A stretch of DNA of 64,000 nt. Source: Luteimonas chenhongjianii. Its GTDB lineage: Bacteria; Pseudomonadota; Gammaproteobacteria; Xanthomonadales; Xanthomonadaceae. The stretch is taken from assembly GCF_002327105.1 (NCBI RefSeq), contig NZ_CP023406.1, positions 124,001 through 188,000 on the forward strand. Direction: 5' to 3'. This document shows, one piece after another, positions 47,620 to 57,900 of this stretch. The position numbers and the translations under genes are program-made. A model generated the notes under the pieces. That model made no database searches and was not told the origin of the DNA. It was given only the letters and a program-made list of their open reading frames with translations. Every line of letters starts with the position of its first letter. Position 1 is the stretch's first letter.

Positions 47620-50142
47620 CTAGTCGCCTGCCGCCGAACGCCAAGCTTCGTCAAAATACGCATCGCAATCGGGACAGATGACATTCGTAACTTGCTCAGC
47701 CAATGTCTCGTGATATGTCAACTGGGTGCCATTCTTGAACAGCGGTCGTGAACAAACGTAGCAATGCGTTCGAATAGATGAGCCCTTGCATGCCCCGCAT
47801 AGGAGAGTCCAGCTCACCCCCTTCTTAGTTTTCTTACCTCGTGTGGAGCCAGGCCCAAGGGCCTGGCCGCAATGCACACAAAGCCCCGAGGCTTCCCATT
47901 GTCCGTCGCGTACCGTTTGCGGCTCGGGCGTGGCTTCTTGCAACGCCATGCACAACAGACGCTTCACGTTTTCCGAAGCTGCACGGCGTGACGTTCCAGC
48001 ACGCATCTGGATCCAACCTCTGCGATGCGCGTGGCGCGCCCCATAATCACAATGAGAACCCCAGCCCAATGGCGACGCTCGAGGATGGACTGTCGAGCTA
48101 CAAGGTTGAAGGATAAAAACTCTGGCATTTGGCACAGCCTCGGCGTACATCTTCTGTTCGATGAGTGAATCCAGCTCGCTACTAGGGCCCTGAAGAGGCC
48201 ACGAAACGCGGAACTTGGCGTCCAGTACCAGACCGCTGGTATGCGGCTGCTGCGAAAGAGAATCTCGTGTGCTCACCCAGATCAATATATCAGGCCGAAA
48301 TCCAAGCTTGGTCACACATTGATAGCCAACGGTAATCGCCGTTTCCAGGTCCGTTCGGACAAACTTGAATCGCACATTGTGGAGCCCGCCAATCGACGCC
48401 TTGACCAATCGCTCGGCCCACCCAGGCTCGCCAATGAACAGCAAGTCTTCTGTGAGCACCATGCACACCCTGAGCAGGCACCACTTCTCATAGATGTCGC
48501 TGGCATGCAGGATGCCGATTCGTCTGAGCCCGTCGAGCGCACCAGGGTCGAGCCCCCCCGCACGAAACAAGGCCTCAGCCTTGCTGAATGCGCGGAGGCA
48601 CGAGGCGTAGTTTGGATTAGAGACGTAGAGCATCCCCATCGGAAACAGGGAATCGCTTCCAACGCCCATGGAGGCAAGGGATGCGTCCAGCAACTTCAAC
48701 TTTCCTAGGATTCGCTCAATCTCACTCAGGGCCATTCCATTCGAAGTGATCTGCGATTGAGCCGCTTTTGCACGACGCCTTGAAACCTCAGCTTCCTGAG
48801 CCAATTCGCGCCGCTCTGACGCTCCGATTGGTACGAGCCATTTGTTCTCCACCAAATTTGCTCGGCGGCTCGCTCGGTGCTCCAGAACGGACGTGTGAGC
48901 CGTGACCTTGATGACGGACGTAAACTTCAACCTCAGGAAACTCTTGCCCTTCTTGTCAGTCTCCTCTTGCGATGTAGCTACGCCTTCAAAGGTGAAATGC
49001 TTTCCCACGTGCAGCACTGTGCCAACTAGCCTTGCAACCTGGTCTGGAAGGTGGACAACCCGATACGCGAGCGGGTGTTGCGGGTCCCTCGGTCCTCTAT
49101 CAGCACGCTCGTAGAAAAATCCGTTACTCCTTCCATACGGACCGCCAAGGACTATTTCAAATGCCCGGATCTTTGCACCTTCTGGCACATCGTCCCAAAG
49201 CGAGTTTTGCAAAGCGGCGAGGCGGGAGGCCAGTGACTCGGTTTGGGCGTCGAACAGAGCCTGATCCACCGTGCGGCAGGTGGCGGCAATATTCTCTTGT
49301 GCACGTTGCTCTTCCTGGTCACTTAGATCCCGCAGGAAACGGTTCCCTGTCGACACACCGGTAGCCCATGCTTCGGCCCAAGTAATACAAAGTGCAAGCG
49401 TGTGGCGTAAGTACCTATTCTCAGGCGTGTCTGCAGACTCGTGCCGCACCCTCCCCGGCAGCGATCGAGCACCAGGGTTGACTGCGTACCGACGGAAGGT
49501 TGCTGCAGTTACGCGCAACCTACTTATCGGTACCTCATCCACGGTCTCGCGGATAGCGCCGGCGGGAGACGCGACGATCCGACTGGCAGCCTCCTCTAAC
49601 GAACTAAGAGCCTTCACCAACTTCTCGCTGCCGACTTGTACTCCACCTAGCGCGGTAGCCCCTGCCGCGTCGTTAACAATCATCCATAGAAGGCTCCCGG
49701 TGAAGTCATTCACGTAGGCCTGGATGTCAGTACTTCCCGCATCGGACAGGCGGTTGCGGACGCGCAGTAGCTCTCCGCCAATCTCAAAGACAAACTCACC
49801 CGCACTGCGCCGCAGTTCGCTCACATGACGCCTGCTCGCGGGCTCCCAGCCGTCGCTGAGTACCCACCATTCATCGTTGCTAGCCGGATCTGCGATCGGG
49901 AGCAACGGTCTCCGCGTGACACCCGACAGCAGAACGGGAGGCGACCCAACTTCTGCTGCGGGTCCCACTCCAAGCTTTAGGCCAACCCAGGCGTAGCGAT
50001 CTTTGAAGATCATCGTCTCTGCGACGTGTTCGTCGCCGCTGCGTTCGATGGAAATCGGCGCTGGTGCCGACTCCACTTTTCTAGCGCTAGCCGGATTCCG
50101 CCAATCGATGGAGAGGTAGCGCAGCTCGAAAGACGGTGACAT
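47620..50142 (-). CDS. DUF2357 PD-(D/E)XK nuclease, McrC-like, with C-terminal CxxC knuckles
   Basis: An 840-residue predicted nuclease subunit. ATG 50142 shares its A with the stop of the AAA+ gene (TGATG). The N-terminal half has DUF2357 features (TPENRYLRHTLALC near 240). The C-terminal half contains YEKWCLLR (about 551-558) and the nuclease core: FRPDILIW (P617, D618) and LVLDAKFR (D641, K643), the PD-x22-DxK pattern of McrC-type enzymes. Four CxxC pairs follow (755/758, 782/785, 794/797, 823/826), likely two zinc ribbons, unusual as an appendix. The AAA+ partner would power or target it. Composition is lower in GC than core genes. DNA or RNA as target cannot be decided here. Confidence 0.88.
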   Translation of the reverse strand: MSPSFELRYLSIDWRNPASARKVESAPAPISIERSGDEHVAETMIFKDRYAWVGLKLGVGPAAEVGSPPVLLSGVTRRPLLPIADPASNDEWWVLSDGWEPASRRHVSELRRSAGEFVFEIGGELLRVRNRLSDAGSTDIQAYVNDFTGSLLWMIVNDAAGATALGGVQVGSEKLVKALSSLEEAASRIVASPAGAIRETVDEVPISRLRVTAATFRRYAVNPGARSLPGRVRHESADTPENRYLRHTLALCITWAEAWATGVSTGNRFLRDLSDQEEQRAQENIAATCRTVDQALFDAQTESLASRLAALQNSLWDDVPEGAKIRAFEIVLGGPYGRSNGFFYERADRGPRDPQHPLAYRVVHLPDQVARLVGTVLHVGKHFTFEGVATSQEETDKKGKSFLRLKFTSVIKVTAHTSVLEHRASRRANLVENKWLVPIGASERRELAQEAEVSRRRAKAAQSQITSNGMALSEIERILGKLKLLDASLASMGVGSDSLFPMGMLYVSNPNYASCLRAFSKAEALFRAGGLDPGALDGLRRIGILHASDIYEKWCLLRVCMVLTEDLLFIGEPGWAERLVKASIGGLHNVRFKFVRTDLETAITVGYQCVTKLGFRPDILIWVSTRDSLSQQPHTSGLVLDAKFRVSWPLQGPSSELDSLIEQKMYAEAVPNARVFILQPCSSTVHPRASPLGWGSHCDYGARHAHRRGWIQMRAGTSRRAASENVKRLLCMALQEATPEPQTVRDGQWEASGLCVHCGQALGPGSTRGKKTKKGVSWTLLCGACKGSSIRTHCYVCSRPLFKNGTQLTYHETLAEQVTNVICPDCDAYFDEAWRSAAGD

Positions 50143-52277
50143 CAACGCGCCCAGAAGCTCGCAATTCCATGGTTGGCCTCTGCACGCACCCGCATCTGCT
50201 CTAGGCGTTCGTTGGCGCCATCCGTCACCTGATCGCCTTCGAGCTGGAGCTTCTCTTCGATGGACTCCGCCATCCGCCTCAGCAAGTCTCCTCGCTTCTC
50301 CCCACTTGGCGCAGTCCTAGCCACGTCCACAACGAGTTTGGGCAGCACCTTGTGCATCAGCACGTTGTTCAGCGCAGCGGCTGGGCCCAGGCCACAATCC
50401 TGAGCCTTTTCCAGGTAATGCGCGGATTGACGGATAGCACGCAGGCCAAACTCGACCCCCAAAGGGTCCAAAAATTTGCTGGAAAGATGCGCCAACCAGG
50501 CTACTTCTGACTGGCTTCTATCAAACGGTGGGTAACTAGCGCGCACGCCAAGATCAGTTGCGCGCATCCTCACCGGAAGCGTGGTGTCAAGGTCAAAATC
50601 GACGAGCGAATTCTCTTCCTCCTGCCAGTCTACGAGAACAGGATTCAAGAATCGCAGAACGTGCACCCGGTCCAGTATCTTTGGCGAGAGGTAATGAGTC
50701 GTCTCGTCCACGTTGATAGCACCGATGATCCATACGTTGGACGGGTAACGGAAGCCAGGTGGAATTCTGATAAGCGTCGAAACAGAGCGACGCAGCCGAG
50801 CGTGATGCGATAGCAGCGTATCCGACTCTTGGAATCCGGCCAGCTTACGGAGTTGATGACTCGCCTCGTCGTTCAGGAGGATGTCCTCCAAGGTCGCATC
50901 CTGGCCTAATCCAGTACGACTCCGCGCCTCCTGTTCCAACGTTAGGAAGAGGCGGTTATCTAGCGCAGTCTGCTGCTCCTCGTCGGTGCTATACAGATGA
51001 ATCCAAGGCAGTGAGTCCCTGGATTCCAACAGGCTAAGGAAATCTGCGAAGTAGTACTCCACTCGCGCCAAGTTCATCTCGTCCAGACAAATGAAGTGTG
51101 GCACACCAGGATTCCTAGACGCCTCCAGCAGTGCTGAAAGAAACTGCGTTGGGTGGAAGCGCTTCTCAATGGGGTTGTAGTAGCCAAGCAGGTCCTCGGA
51201 ACTGGTCCAGTTCGGCTTCACTGGCACCACCGTGCACTTGCCTCCGAGCGCCTCGGCCACTGACTTGACCAAACTGGTTTTGCCAGATCCCGAGTCGCCT
51301 GCGAGCACAATCAAGTCATTCGTACGCAGCAACGCCAAGTAATCTTGCAGCTGTGCTGACGTGTAGTGCATCCCTCGCCTCCAGAGGTAGGACTGCACGT
51401 AGGACGCTAGCTGCTTCCAATTGGCTCCTAGGTCCTCGCTGAAATCATGTCCGGAACGCTCGTCGACCTCTGTCTCGGACGGAAACAGGCGCGTCATGTC
51501 AGCTGGATCTATCAGCCGCAACGCCACCATCCGCTCGCCCTTTGCCTTGATCAGAGCCTCCAGCTCAGTCAGCTTCTTGTCCAACTCCGCTCTCCTCTTG
51601 GCCGCGCACGCATCAATCGCGTCAACCTTGGCGCCGCCTTCTCGCAGCTGACGCTCGAGTTGGGCGATGGCTTCTGCCAACGTTTCTTCTGTGGTCTTAG
51701 CTTCCGCCAGCTGCGCGCGGACGTTGTTCAAATCATCTTGAGCCGCACTGGTGTCACGCCGCAGCTGTGCGTCGATGGCTCGGCGCGCAAGATCAGTAAG
51801 GAGCACCGCGGAGTTGCCCTCCATCTGGTGCACGCCCCACTCCTTTGGCACCCGATCCAGGGGTAGCATCGTCCCAGCTCGGACACTGCACGCGAGCGGG
51901 TCATCCCGCTCCTGACGACGCTCTCGCGGTGAACATTCGAGGGCGGCGATGGCATATTCCACGTCGCCACTTCTTGTTAGCAGGCGCTGCAGCTCTTGGG
52001 GCGGAATGAAGATGCCTTCATGCACGCGGCTGTTCTGCGAAGGCGCAGGTAGCCGACGGCCACTTTTGGGATGATGCAGGTCCCTAAGGAAGCCATATCC
52101 GCCTTCCATGCGGTTGACGCGCCCGATTACGCACAGCTCTCGCATCCCGCCCTGGTCCCACTGCGCCCCCAGAAACGCCATGACCTGCGCCTCAGGCCAC
52201 GCGAACGAAGGCGATGACTCTAGCAGTGCATCGACATCGCCCGAATCCCCTGAAGGGCCCACTTCTTTCACCATCAT
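50142..52277 (-). CDS. McrB-type AAA+ NTPase with cold-shock-like domain and coiled coil
   Basis: A 711-residue protein. Residues 47-135 look like a cold-shock/OB domain: GRVNRMEGGYGFLRD, HEGIFIPPQEL and VEYAIAALECSPRER follow the strand order of RNA/ssDNA-binding CSD proteins. A coiled coil spans about 162-250. The AAA+ domain has Walker A GDSGSGKT (327-334), Walker B FICLDEMN (395-402) and the McrB-like signature GAINVDET (519-526) with SPKILDRVHVLRF. It is coupled to the DUF2357 nuclease gene by a one-base overlap. CSD plus coiled coil plus McrB-type NTPase and a DUF2357 nuclease is the architecture of the CoCoNuT branch of type IV restriction, proposed to act on RNA. GTP rather than ATP use is expected from the family. 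Confidence 0.9.
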   Translation of the reverse strand: MMVKEVGPSGDSGDVDALLESSPSFAWPEAQVMAFLGAQWDQGGMRELCVIGRVNRMEGGYGFLRDLHHPKSGRRLPAPSQNSRVHEGIFIPPQELQRLLTRSGDVEYAIAALECSPRERRQERDDPLACSVRAGTMLPLDRVPKEWGVHQMEGNSAVLLTDLARRAIDAQLRRDTSAAQDDLNNVRAQLAEAKTTEETLAEAIAQLERQLREGGAKVDAIDACAAKRRAELDKKLTELEALIKAKGERMVALRLIDPADMTRLFPSETEVDERSGHDFSEDLGANWKQLASYVQSYLWRRGMHYTSAQLQDYLALLRTNDLIVLAGDSGSGKTSLVKSVAEALGGKCTVVPVKPNWTSSEDLLGYYNPIEKRFHPTQFLSALLEASRNPGVPHFICLDEMNLARVEYYFADFLSLLESRDSLPWIHLYSTDEEQQTALDNRLFLTLEQEARSRTGLGQDATLEDILLNDEASHQLRKLAGFQESDTLLSHHARLRRSVSTLIRIPPGFRYPSNVWIIGAINVDETTHYLSPKILDRVHVLRFLNPVLVDWQEEENSLVDFDLDTTLPVRMRATDLGVRASYPPFDRSQSEVAWLAHLSSKFLDPLGVEFGLRAIRQSAHYLEKAQDCGLGPAAALNNVLMHKVLPKLVVDVARTAPSGEKRGDLLRRMAESIEEKLQLEGDQVTDGANERLEQMRVRAEANHGIASFWAR

Positions 52278-52393
52278 CCATCGTCCGTTGGGCTACTGAT
52301 GCCACGGCAGACCGCCCACGGCTTTCGCACCACCTATAAAGCTGCGCATAGTTACTTCCAGCGCTGTCAGCTGACAGGGCGCCTGCTTGGCCC

Positions 52394-53788
52394 TCAACCA
52401 GACGCCGGCAAGAGCCCCCCTGGCTCAGCTCCACGATAGCGGCTACGCAGCAGCTCCGCCGCCTGCCGAAGCGCCTCGTACTGCTCCCGCCTCGCCCGTC
52501 CCTTGGAAGCAAGCCAGCCGGAGCCCACGCCCGCCAGCAGGCCCAGCCACCACGTCTGGGTCACAACCATTGCTACCTTGGCAGCAGCGCCCGCAGCGCC
52601 CACTCGCGCGCCCCTGGAGCCCAGCTGACTGGCTCGCTCAACCCAGGTCATCTTGGGATCCAGCATCAGCGAGAGGCTGATCACAGCAAGGCCCAGTACC
52701 GACGGCATCAGGTCGCCCAGACCGAACTCCACGCTCCCGGCCGCAGCCTGCTCCACTGCGGTCTGGAGCGAAGCTTCGGTGATGCCACTGTTGCTCACAC
52801 GCTCCGCCATGCCCATGGCAAGCAGCTGCGCGTGGACCTCGCTGGTCGACACCACATCAATGCCCGGATAGCGCTCCAGCGCGTCCAGGACGTACTGCGC
52901 GGACTCGGTCGCCTTGGCCTGGACCGCATCCACGATCTGGCCCTGCTCATCCAGGATGCGGATGTCCCACCCGGACTGCGTGGCGGATCCCGCCAGATCG
53001 GCGTGCAGGCCGTCGGGGAGGCCGCCGTTGTTGAAATGCTCGACGAGTTCGACTTCGAACAGCTTGCCCTTCACGCCGGACACGAAGCCTGGCAGCGATT
53101 CCGCCGGGAGGCGTGCAACAACGTCGGCGAAGCTCTCTGTCGTCGCGACACCGGGATAGGCCAGCTCGAATGCCTGCAGGACCTCCGCCGGGACCTCATC
53201 TGGATGGTCCAGCACATAGGCGAGGGACACTCCGCCCACAACGAGCAGGTCGAGCAGCTCGTCGCGCCGACGAGCTTCCTGCGCTGACTGCACACGTTGC
53301 TCAAGACGTTCAGAGTCGCGTCGGATCCTGTCCCCATACTCCGCAATCTCGCTGCGGAGCTCGTCGAGGTCGTTGCGGCTCAGGGCGACGCTGTCGATCG
53401 CCTCCGAGACAACCGAAGTGCCTCCGAGCGCGAAACCTCCGGTCGCCGCGCCCATCGCGGGGGCCGCACGGGTGGTCAGCTCACCGCCGACACGGATCCC
53501 GGCCCCAGTCAGCGCGACCCCCTTACCAAGCAAGGCGCCGGCGCCAGCAGCAGCGCGGCCCAGTGCGTCATTCGACCCGGCGGCTCGCGCCTTGAGTTGC
53601 TCCTCCGCGTAACGGCCCACCTGATCGGTTGCGGCTCCTGCCTTGGAAACGGCCCGTCCGGTCGCCTCGATGGCAGACCGCACGCCTCCCGAGATCGTGT
53701 CTTCGTGCTTGCCGACGTAGCGAGCCACCCCGTAAGTGGCGTCAGCCAATCCCTTGATGGCGGTCTTGCCCACCTTGATCCATTTCAT
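52394..53788 (-). CDS. Unrecognised protein: coiled coil, QxK-type nuclease-like core, hydrophobic termini
   Basis: A 464-residue protein not assigned to any family. ATG 53788 is preceded by AGGGGGAG; the open frame above lacks one. Residues 75-125 are Gly/Ala-rich and hydrophobic, a coiled coil lies at about 138-176 and a helix at 178-193. A nuclease-like core follows: E245/E247 in GKLFEVELVEHF, D275 in SGWDIRIL and QAK (290-292) in VDAVQAKATES, the E...D...QxK layout of Mrr-type PD-(D/E)XK folds. Two hydrophobic stretches (about 360-376, 404-428) follow, then a basic tail. A membrane-associated nuclease or effector is the best guess. It lies 116 bases upstream of the AAA+ gene, same strand, and downstream of a small membrane protein. 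Confidence 0.7.
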   Translation of the reverse strand: MKWIKVGKTAIKGLADATYGVARYVGKHEDTISGGVRSAIEATGRAVSKAGAATDQVGRYAEEQLKARAAGSNDALGRAAAGAGALLGKGVALTGAGIRVGGELTTRAAPAMGAATGGFALGGTSVVSEAIDSVALSRNDLDELRSEIAEYGDRIRRDSERLEQRVQSAQEARRRDELLDLLVVGGVSLAYVLDHPDEVPAEVLQAFELAYPGVATTESFADVVARLPAESLPGFVSGVKGKLFEVELVEHFNNGGLPDGLHADLAGSATQSGWDIRILDEQGQIVDAVQAKATESAQYVLDALERYPGIDVVSTSEVHAQLLAMGMAERVSNSGITEASLQTAVEQAAAGSVEFGLGDLMPSVLGLAVISLSLMLDPKMTWVERASQLGSRGARVGAAGAAAKVAMVVTQTWWLGLLAGVGSGWLASKGRARREQYEALRQAAELLRSRYRGAEPGGLLPASG

Positions 53789-53889
53789 CGGCTCCCCCTG
53801 AACCGTCGTCGTGCCGATACTGGAAGCCGGGTTCCCCAAGGTCAAGGCTACGCGACTGCCCCTCGAGAGGGACAGCCCCACGACACGGA

Positions 53890-54405
53890 CTACGACCAGT
53901 CATCGGACCCGAACGATGTCGCGGAATCATCGGTCCAGCCGGTATCGCCCAGCGAGATTTCGCTGTCGTGGTTGGGGAAGTCGTCGCTTGAGGAGAAACC
54001 GCTCGCGTTTCCATCCGTATCGGTCCCGGCGGGACCTCCTGCAACGATGCCCAAACCGGTTGCCGGGTTGACGTACAGGTCAGCGGCGTCGGAAGAGTCC
54101 AGCTCGGCGGCGGGAACAAACGCACTGACGTCGCTGTCCCTCCACCACCAATCGTCAGCGGGTTCTTCCAGCGGCGGGAACAGGAAATCCTGGGGCTCCT
54201 GGAAGGGATCACCGGCGTCCAGGCGGCTCAGATGATCCAGCTCGAGGGGATCCAGTCCATCCCATGACGGGCCTGGCTCAATGTCCTCGTCCGCCGGATC
54301 CACCCTTGGTTCCAGGGTGGATCCAACCCCTTCGTTGGTGCCGTTAGGTGCAAGCAACCACAGCAACACGCCCAGTCCAAGGAAGAGCAGCATCGAGCCG
54401 ACCAT
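53890..54405 (-). CDS. Small acidic membrane protein, function unknown
   Basis: A 171-residue protein. ATG 54405 is chosen for the GGAGG site five bases upstream; an in-frame GTG at 54468 would add 21 residues without a good site. An N-terminal helix (MVGSMLLFLGLGVLLWLLA) is followed by a very acidic, Trp/Asp/Ser-rich soluble part with no signal of a known domain. Near the end NPATGLGIVAGGPAGTD recalls the NPxxGLPMxGG motif seen, from memory, in other small uncharacterised proteins. It is the first gene of the minus-strand run ending in the DUF2357 nuclease, 101 bases before the QxK protein, so the two probably act together. Confidence 0.65.
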   Translation of the reverse strand: MVGSMLLFLGLGVLLWLLAPNGTNEGVGSTLEPRVDPADEDIEPGPSWDGLDPLELDHLSRLDAGDPFQEPQDFLFPPLEEPADDWWWRDSDVSAFVPAAELDSSDAADLYVNPATGLGIVAGGPAGTDTDGNASGFSSSDDFPNHDSEISLGDTGWTDDSATSFGSDDWS

Positions 54406-54927
54406 CGCACCCTCCAGAAGGAAGTACCGAAGCGGTACATCTCCAGAATCGCGGACTTGTCGGCTCACACAAGATGGTCAAGATTCCCGCAAACTAATCC
54501 GGCCGTGATTCCCTCACGGGATCATGCACTTGCGCGACATCGCAGCAGGGGACGCCTCGTCAATGGTCGAGATTCCGTAGACGACGGCGATACGGAAACC
54601 CTGATGCACTTCAATCTCAACCACGGGAACGCTCGGCCCGCGAGTTCCTCTTGAGCTTCAGACAGTTACGGCGAAGTGAATCTCGACCTTCACAGTGCGA
54701 AGCTTTGCAGCGACATGCGTCTGCCCTGTTGCTTCCGACCGCAACAGCACGAAGAAATCCGCGGATAGATCGAGGAGTCGCTCCATAGAGATATCAGGGT
54801 GCTGCCCCCACCTGCTACATCGGGACGCCGTCCAGCTAACGCCGAGCGCTCTCTCTGGAGCGACCCAGTCACCCCTTAGAGATAGTAATCTCCGGGAATG
54901 GGGGTCGAAGAGAGAGGCAACTGACCA
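54406..54927. other. Intergenic region between two defence operons
   Basis: The gap between the stop of the helicase gene (54928) and the start of the small acidic protein. It should hold the terminator of the first and the promoter of the second. No credible gene was seen; a 60-codon minus-strand frame (54690-54872) has no ribosome site. Composition is lower in GC than the flanks. Confidence 0.55.
54506..54524. promoter_or_regulatory. Imperfect palindrome upstream of the McrB-like operon, possible operator
   Basis: TGATTCCC and GGGATCA are inverted around TCAC (one base unequal). It lies about 100 bases before the chosen start of the small acidic protein gene. A regulator-binding site is possible; it is too short and lacks a T-tract for a terminator. 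Confidence 0.3.
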
Positions 54928-57900
54928 TCACGCCTCCGGCGCCGACTCCCGGATCAATCGCGCCACGTAGCCCTCATCCTCGTCGAACAGGATGTTCCGC
55001 TCGGCCATCTTCTGGCGGCTCACCTTCCAGTGCATCTCCATCTCCGCCGCGGACGTGCCGGAGACGATGTAGCTGCGCAGGCTGACGTCCGGATCGGCCA
55101 TGCGCGCTTCGATTTCCTGGATGGTGCGGTGGAACTGGATCTTCGGATCGTCGATGGTGTCCAGCTGGCGGATGCCCTTGGGGTCGACGAAGCTGATCCG
55201 CTGCTTGCTGCCGTCGATGCGCCAGACGATGAAGTCGGGATGGAAGTTGCCGGCCTCGAAAAAGCCGATACCACGGCCTCGGCTCATGTTGCGCAGCAGG
55301 AAAAGCGGTCGGTCCTCGAACTCCTCCGGATGTGCGGCGCAGTAGTCCTTCAGCCGGCGAACGAAGCGCATCTCTCCGTCGTTCAGTGACACCGGCCGGA
55401 CGGTGATGTTGGCGCCGCTAGCCTTGATCAGCGGTTCGTACAGGTGACCCTTGAACGACATCACCTCCAGCTTCGCCTGGCCGCCGCTGTACGCCTTGTC
55501 GGCCACGCCAGCGCGCCTGCGGAGCTCGTCACCCAGCTGCCGCAGCTGGGTGATCAGCGCCTCCTCGGACTTCTCCACCGACACGCGGTACACGCCCTGC
55601 TCCTCGCCCACACCGGCGCCAGCCTCGGGGAAGTTGGGGTCGCCTGCGTCCAGCTCGGCATATTCCAGGTGTGGCTCCTCCCAGCCCTTCTTGCGGAAGC
55701 TGTAGTAGCGCTCGGCGTACTTCCTCAGCAGCGTCTCGGCGATCTCCTGCCAGATCGCCACCTTGGCGAAGCTGTCCATGGCCAGCATCGATTCGGGGAT
55801 CAGCAGGTCGTACCAGTCGGTGTCGGCCAGCAGGCGGTCGACGGACGGGCGGGGAATGTCGAAGTTGTGCCAGCCACGCTCGTTCTTGAAGCGGATCAGC
55901 TCGAACCAGGCGCGGTCCAGGTCCAGCAGCGCCACGTGCCGGGCCTGCAGCTTGTTGCGCTCCAGCTCGGCCACGCCGTCGCCGCCCGCTAGGCCGACGG
56001 CCTTCATCGCCTGGATCTTCGGGTACCAGTTGAGCTGCACCCGGTTGCGCAGCAGCCAGTGGTCCGCTTCGCCCTGCGGTGGCGCGAGCTGCGGGACCGG
56101 CGCCAGCTGGCGAAAGGCGACGCCGAACGCGGTCCGCACGCCGTGGATCTCGGGCTTGAGCCGGATGATCTTGAGCTTGTGCGTGCCCAGATTGCGCAGC
56201 ACCGGCAGCACGATCTCCTCGCTGTCCTGGTCCGACGGCAGTCCTTCGTCCTCCAGGAACTGCTTGAACTGGGCCATGTAGTCCGCGTGGACGCCGAACA
56301 CGTTCAGCGTCTCCAGCAGCTCAATGTGCCGGGGGCGCTCCACGCCGGCCGGCAGGCGCAGCGCCTTGCTGCGCTTCAGGCTCCAGCCATAGCCCTTCAG
56401 GCGCACGCCGCGGCCGAACAGCTGGATGATCTGGGCACCCTCGCTCTGGCCGATCTTCATCAGCCCCAGGGTGCTCACGCGCCAGGAGTTCCAGCCCTCG
56501 GTGAACTTGCGCGAGCCGATCAGCAGGCTGATGGCGTTGTCGCGGTCATTGATCCGGCGGAACAGCGACCCGGCAAAGTCGCGCTCCTCGGCGATCAACC
56601 CGGGCGTGGCGTTGCACAGGTCGTACAGCTTCTTCGCGTCGCCGACGTTGATCACACCGAAGGGGTCATTGTTGCCCAACTTCAGGGCCAGCTCGCCATC
56701 GGCACCCTTCAGATACTCCACATGCAGGGCGCCGCCGCCGGGAGCATTGAACAATCGCGTGCAGATGTCGGCGAACAGCTCGGTGGCCGACTGGCCCAGG
56801 CTCTGCAGGTAGCCGAAACGGTTGGCGAACGGGTTCTGGCCGGAGGCAGTGGGCAGCCCCTCGCCGAGCAGCGTCGTGATCGTCCGCTCCGCGCGCGCGC
56901 GCGCGCTGGTGAACCGGGACAGGAACAGCAGCACCTCGGTCACGTCGGATACGTCCCGTCCGCCCTGCTTGCGCACGGCGTTGACGCTGCCGCCAACAAA
57001 GATCCACAGCGGCCGCTCCAGGTTGAAGTCGCGCAGCAGCGCCTGCCGGTCGTCGAACAGGCGACGCTGCTGGTACGCCGCCAGCAGACAGGCCGTCAGG
57101 TAGACATCCAGACCCTGCTGCTCGGTGGCATCGTCCAGGTTGAGGATCTGGTAGTCCTTGCCGTAGCCGTCTCCGTAGAAGTAGCGATACGAATAGTCGA
57201 AGACGATGCTGCGGGCGTAGCGGCGCGACAGCGGCACGCTGTCTTTCACCGCCTGCTTGAAGGTAGCCGAGTACTCGAACGAGAAACCCTTCTCGCACAG
57301 CTGGTCGCGACGGGACAGCCACTTTCCCGCCTCTCCGCCAGAGGCGCCGCGGTGGCCTTCGTCCACCAGCACCAAGTTGCCGGTCTCGAACGCGTCCACC
57401 GCCACGGTCTTGTCGCCCATGTCGTCGGCCAGCTTGTGGATGTCGATGATCTCCACCGCCTTGCCGGCGAACAGGCCGCGAGCGCTCTTGTCGAACAGCT
57501 CGGCCTCGATACCCGCGGCGGCGAACTCCTGCAGGTGCTGGTGGCTCAGCCCTTCGTTGGGTGTCAGCAAAACGATGCGGTTGAGCTCGCGGCCGCGGCC
57601 GGCCTGTGCCAGGTGGTGCTGGTACTGGCGCAGGTTGAGGTGCATCAGCAGGGTTTTGCCACTGCCGGTGGCGCACCAGAGGGCCAGCTTGTTCAGGCCC
57701 AGGGCGGCGTCGCGGCCCTCATCCAATGGGGGGAGCTGCTGGCCCGCCTCCTTGCCGGCGTTGAACTTCCCGATGTGGGCGTTGAGCGCCTGAGCCAGCG
57801 CCTGCGGGTCGCGGAAATAGCGGTCCAGGTAGATCTCGACGAACAGCAGGGCCAGGTATTGGTAGTACTTCCACACCACCGGCCGCTCGCGGCGCAGGCT

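Noticed and set aside
54690-54872. Open frame of 60 codons between the two defence operons
   Set aside because: No ribosome site and random-looking residues; the gap is better explained as promoter and terminator space.
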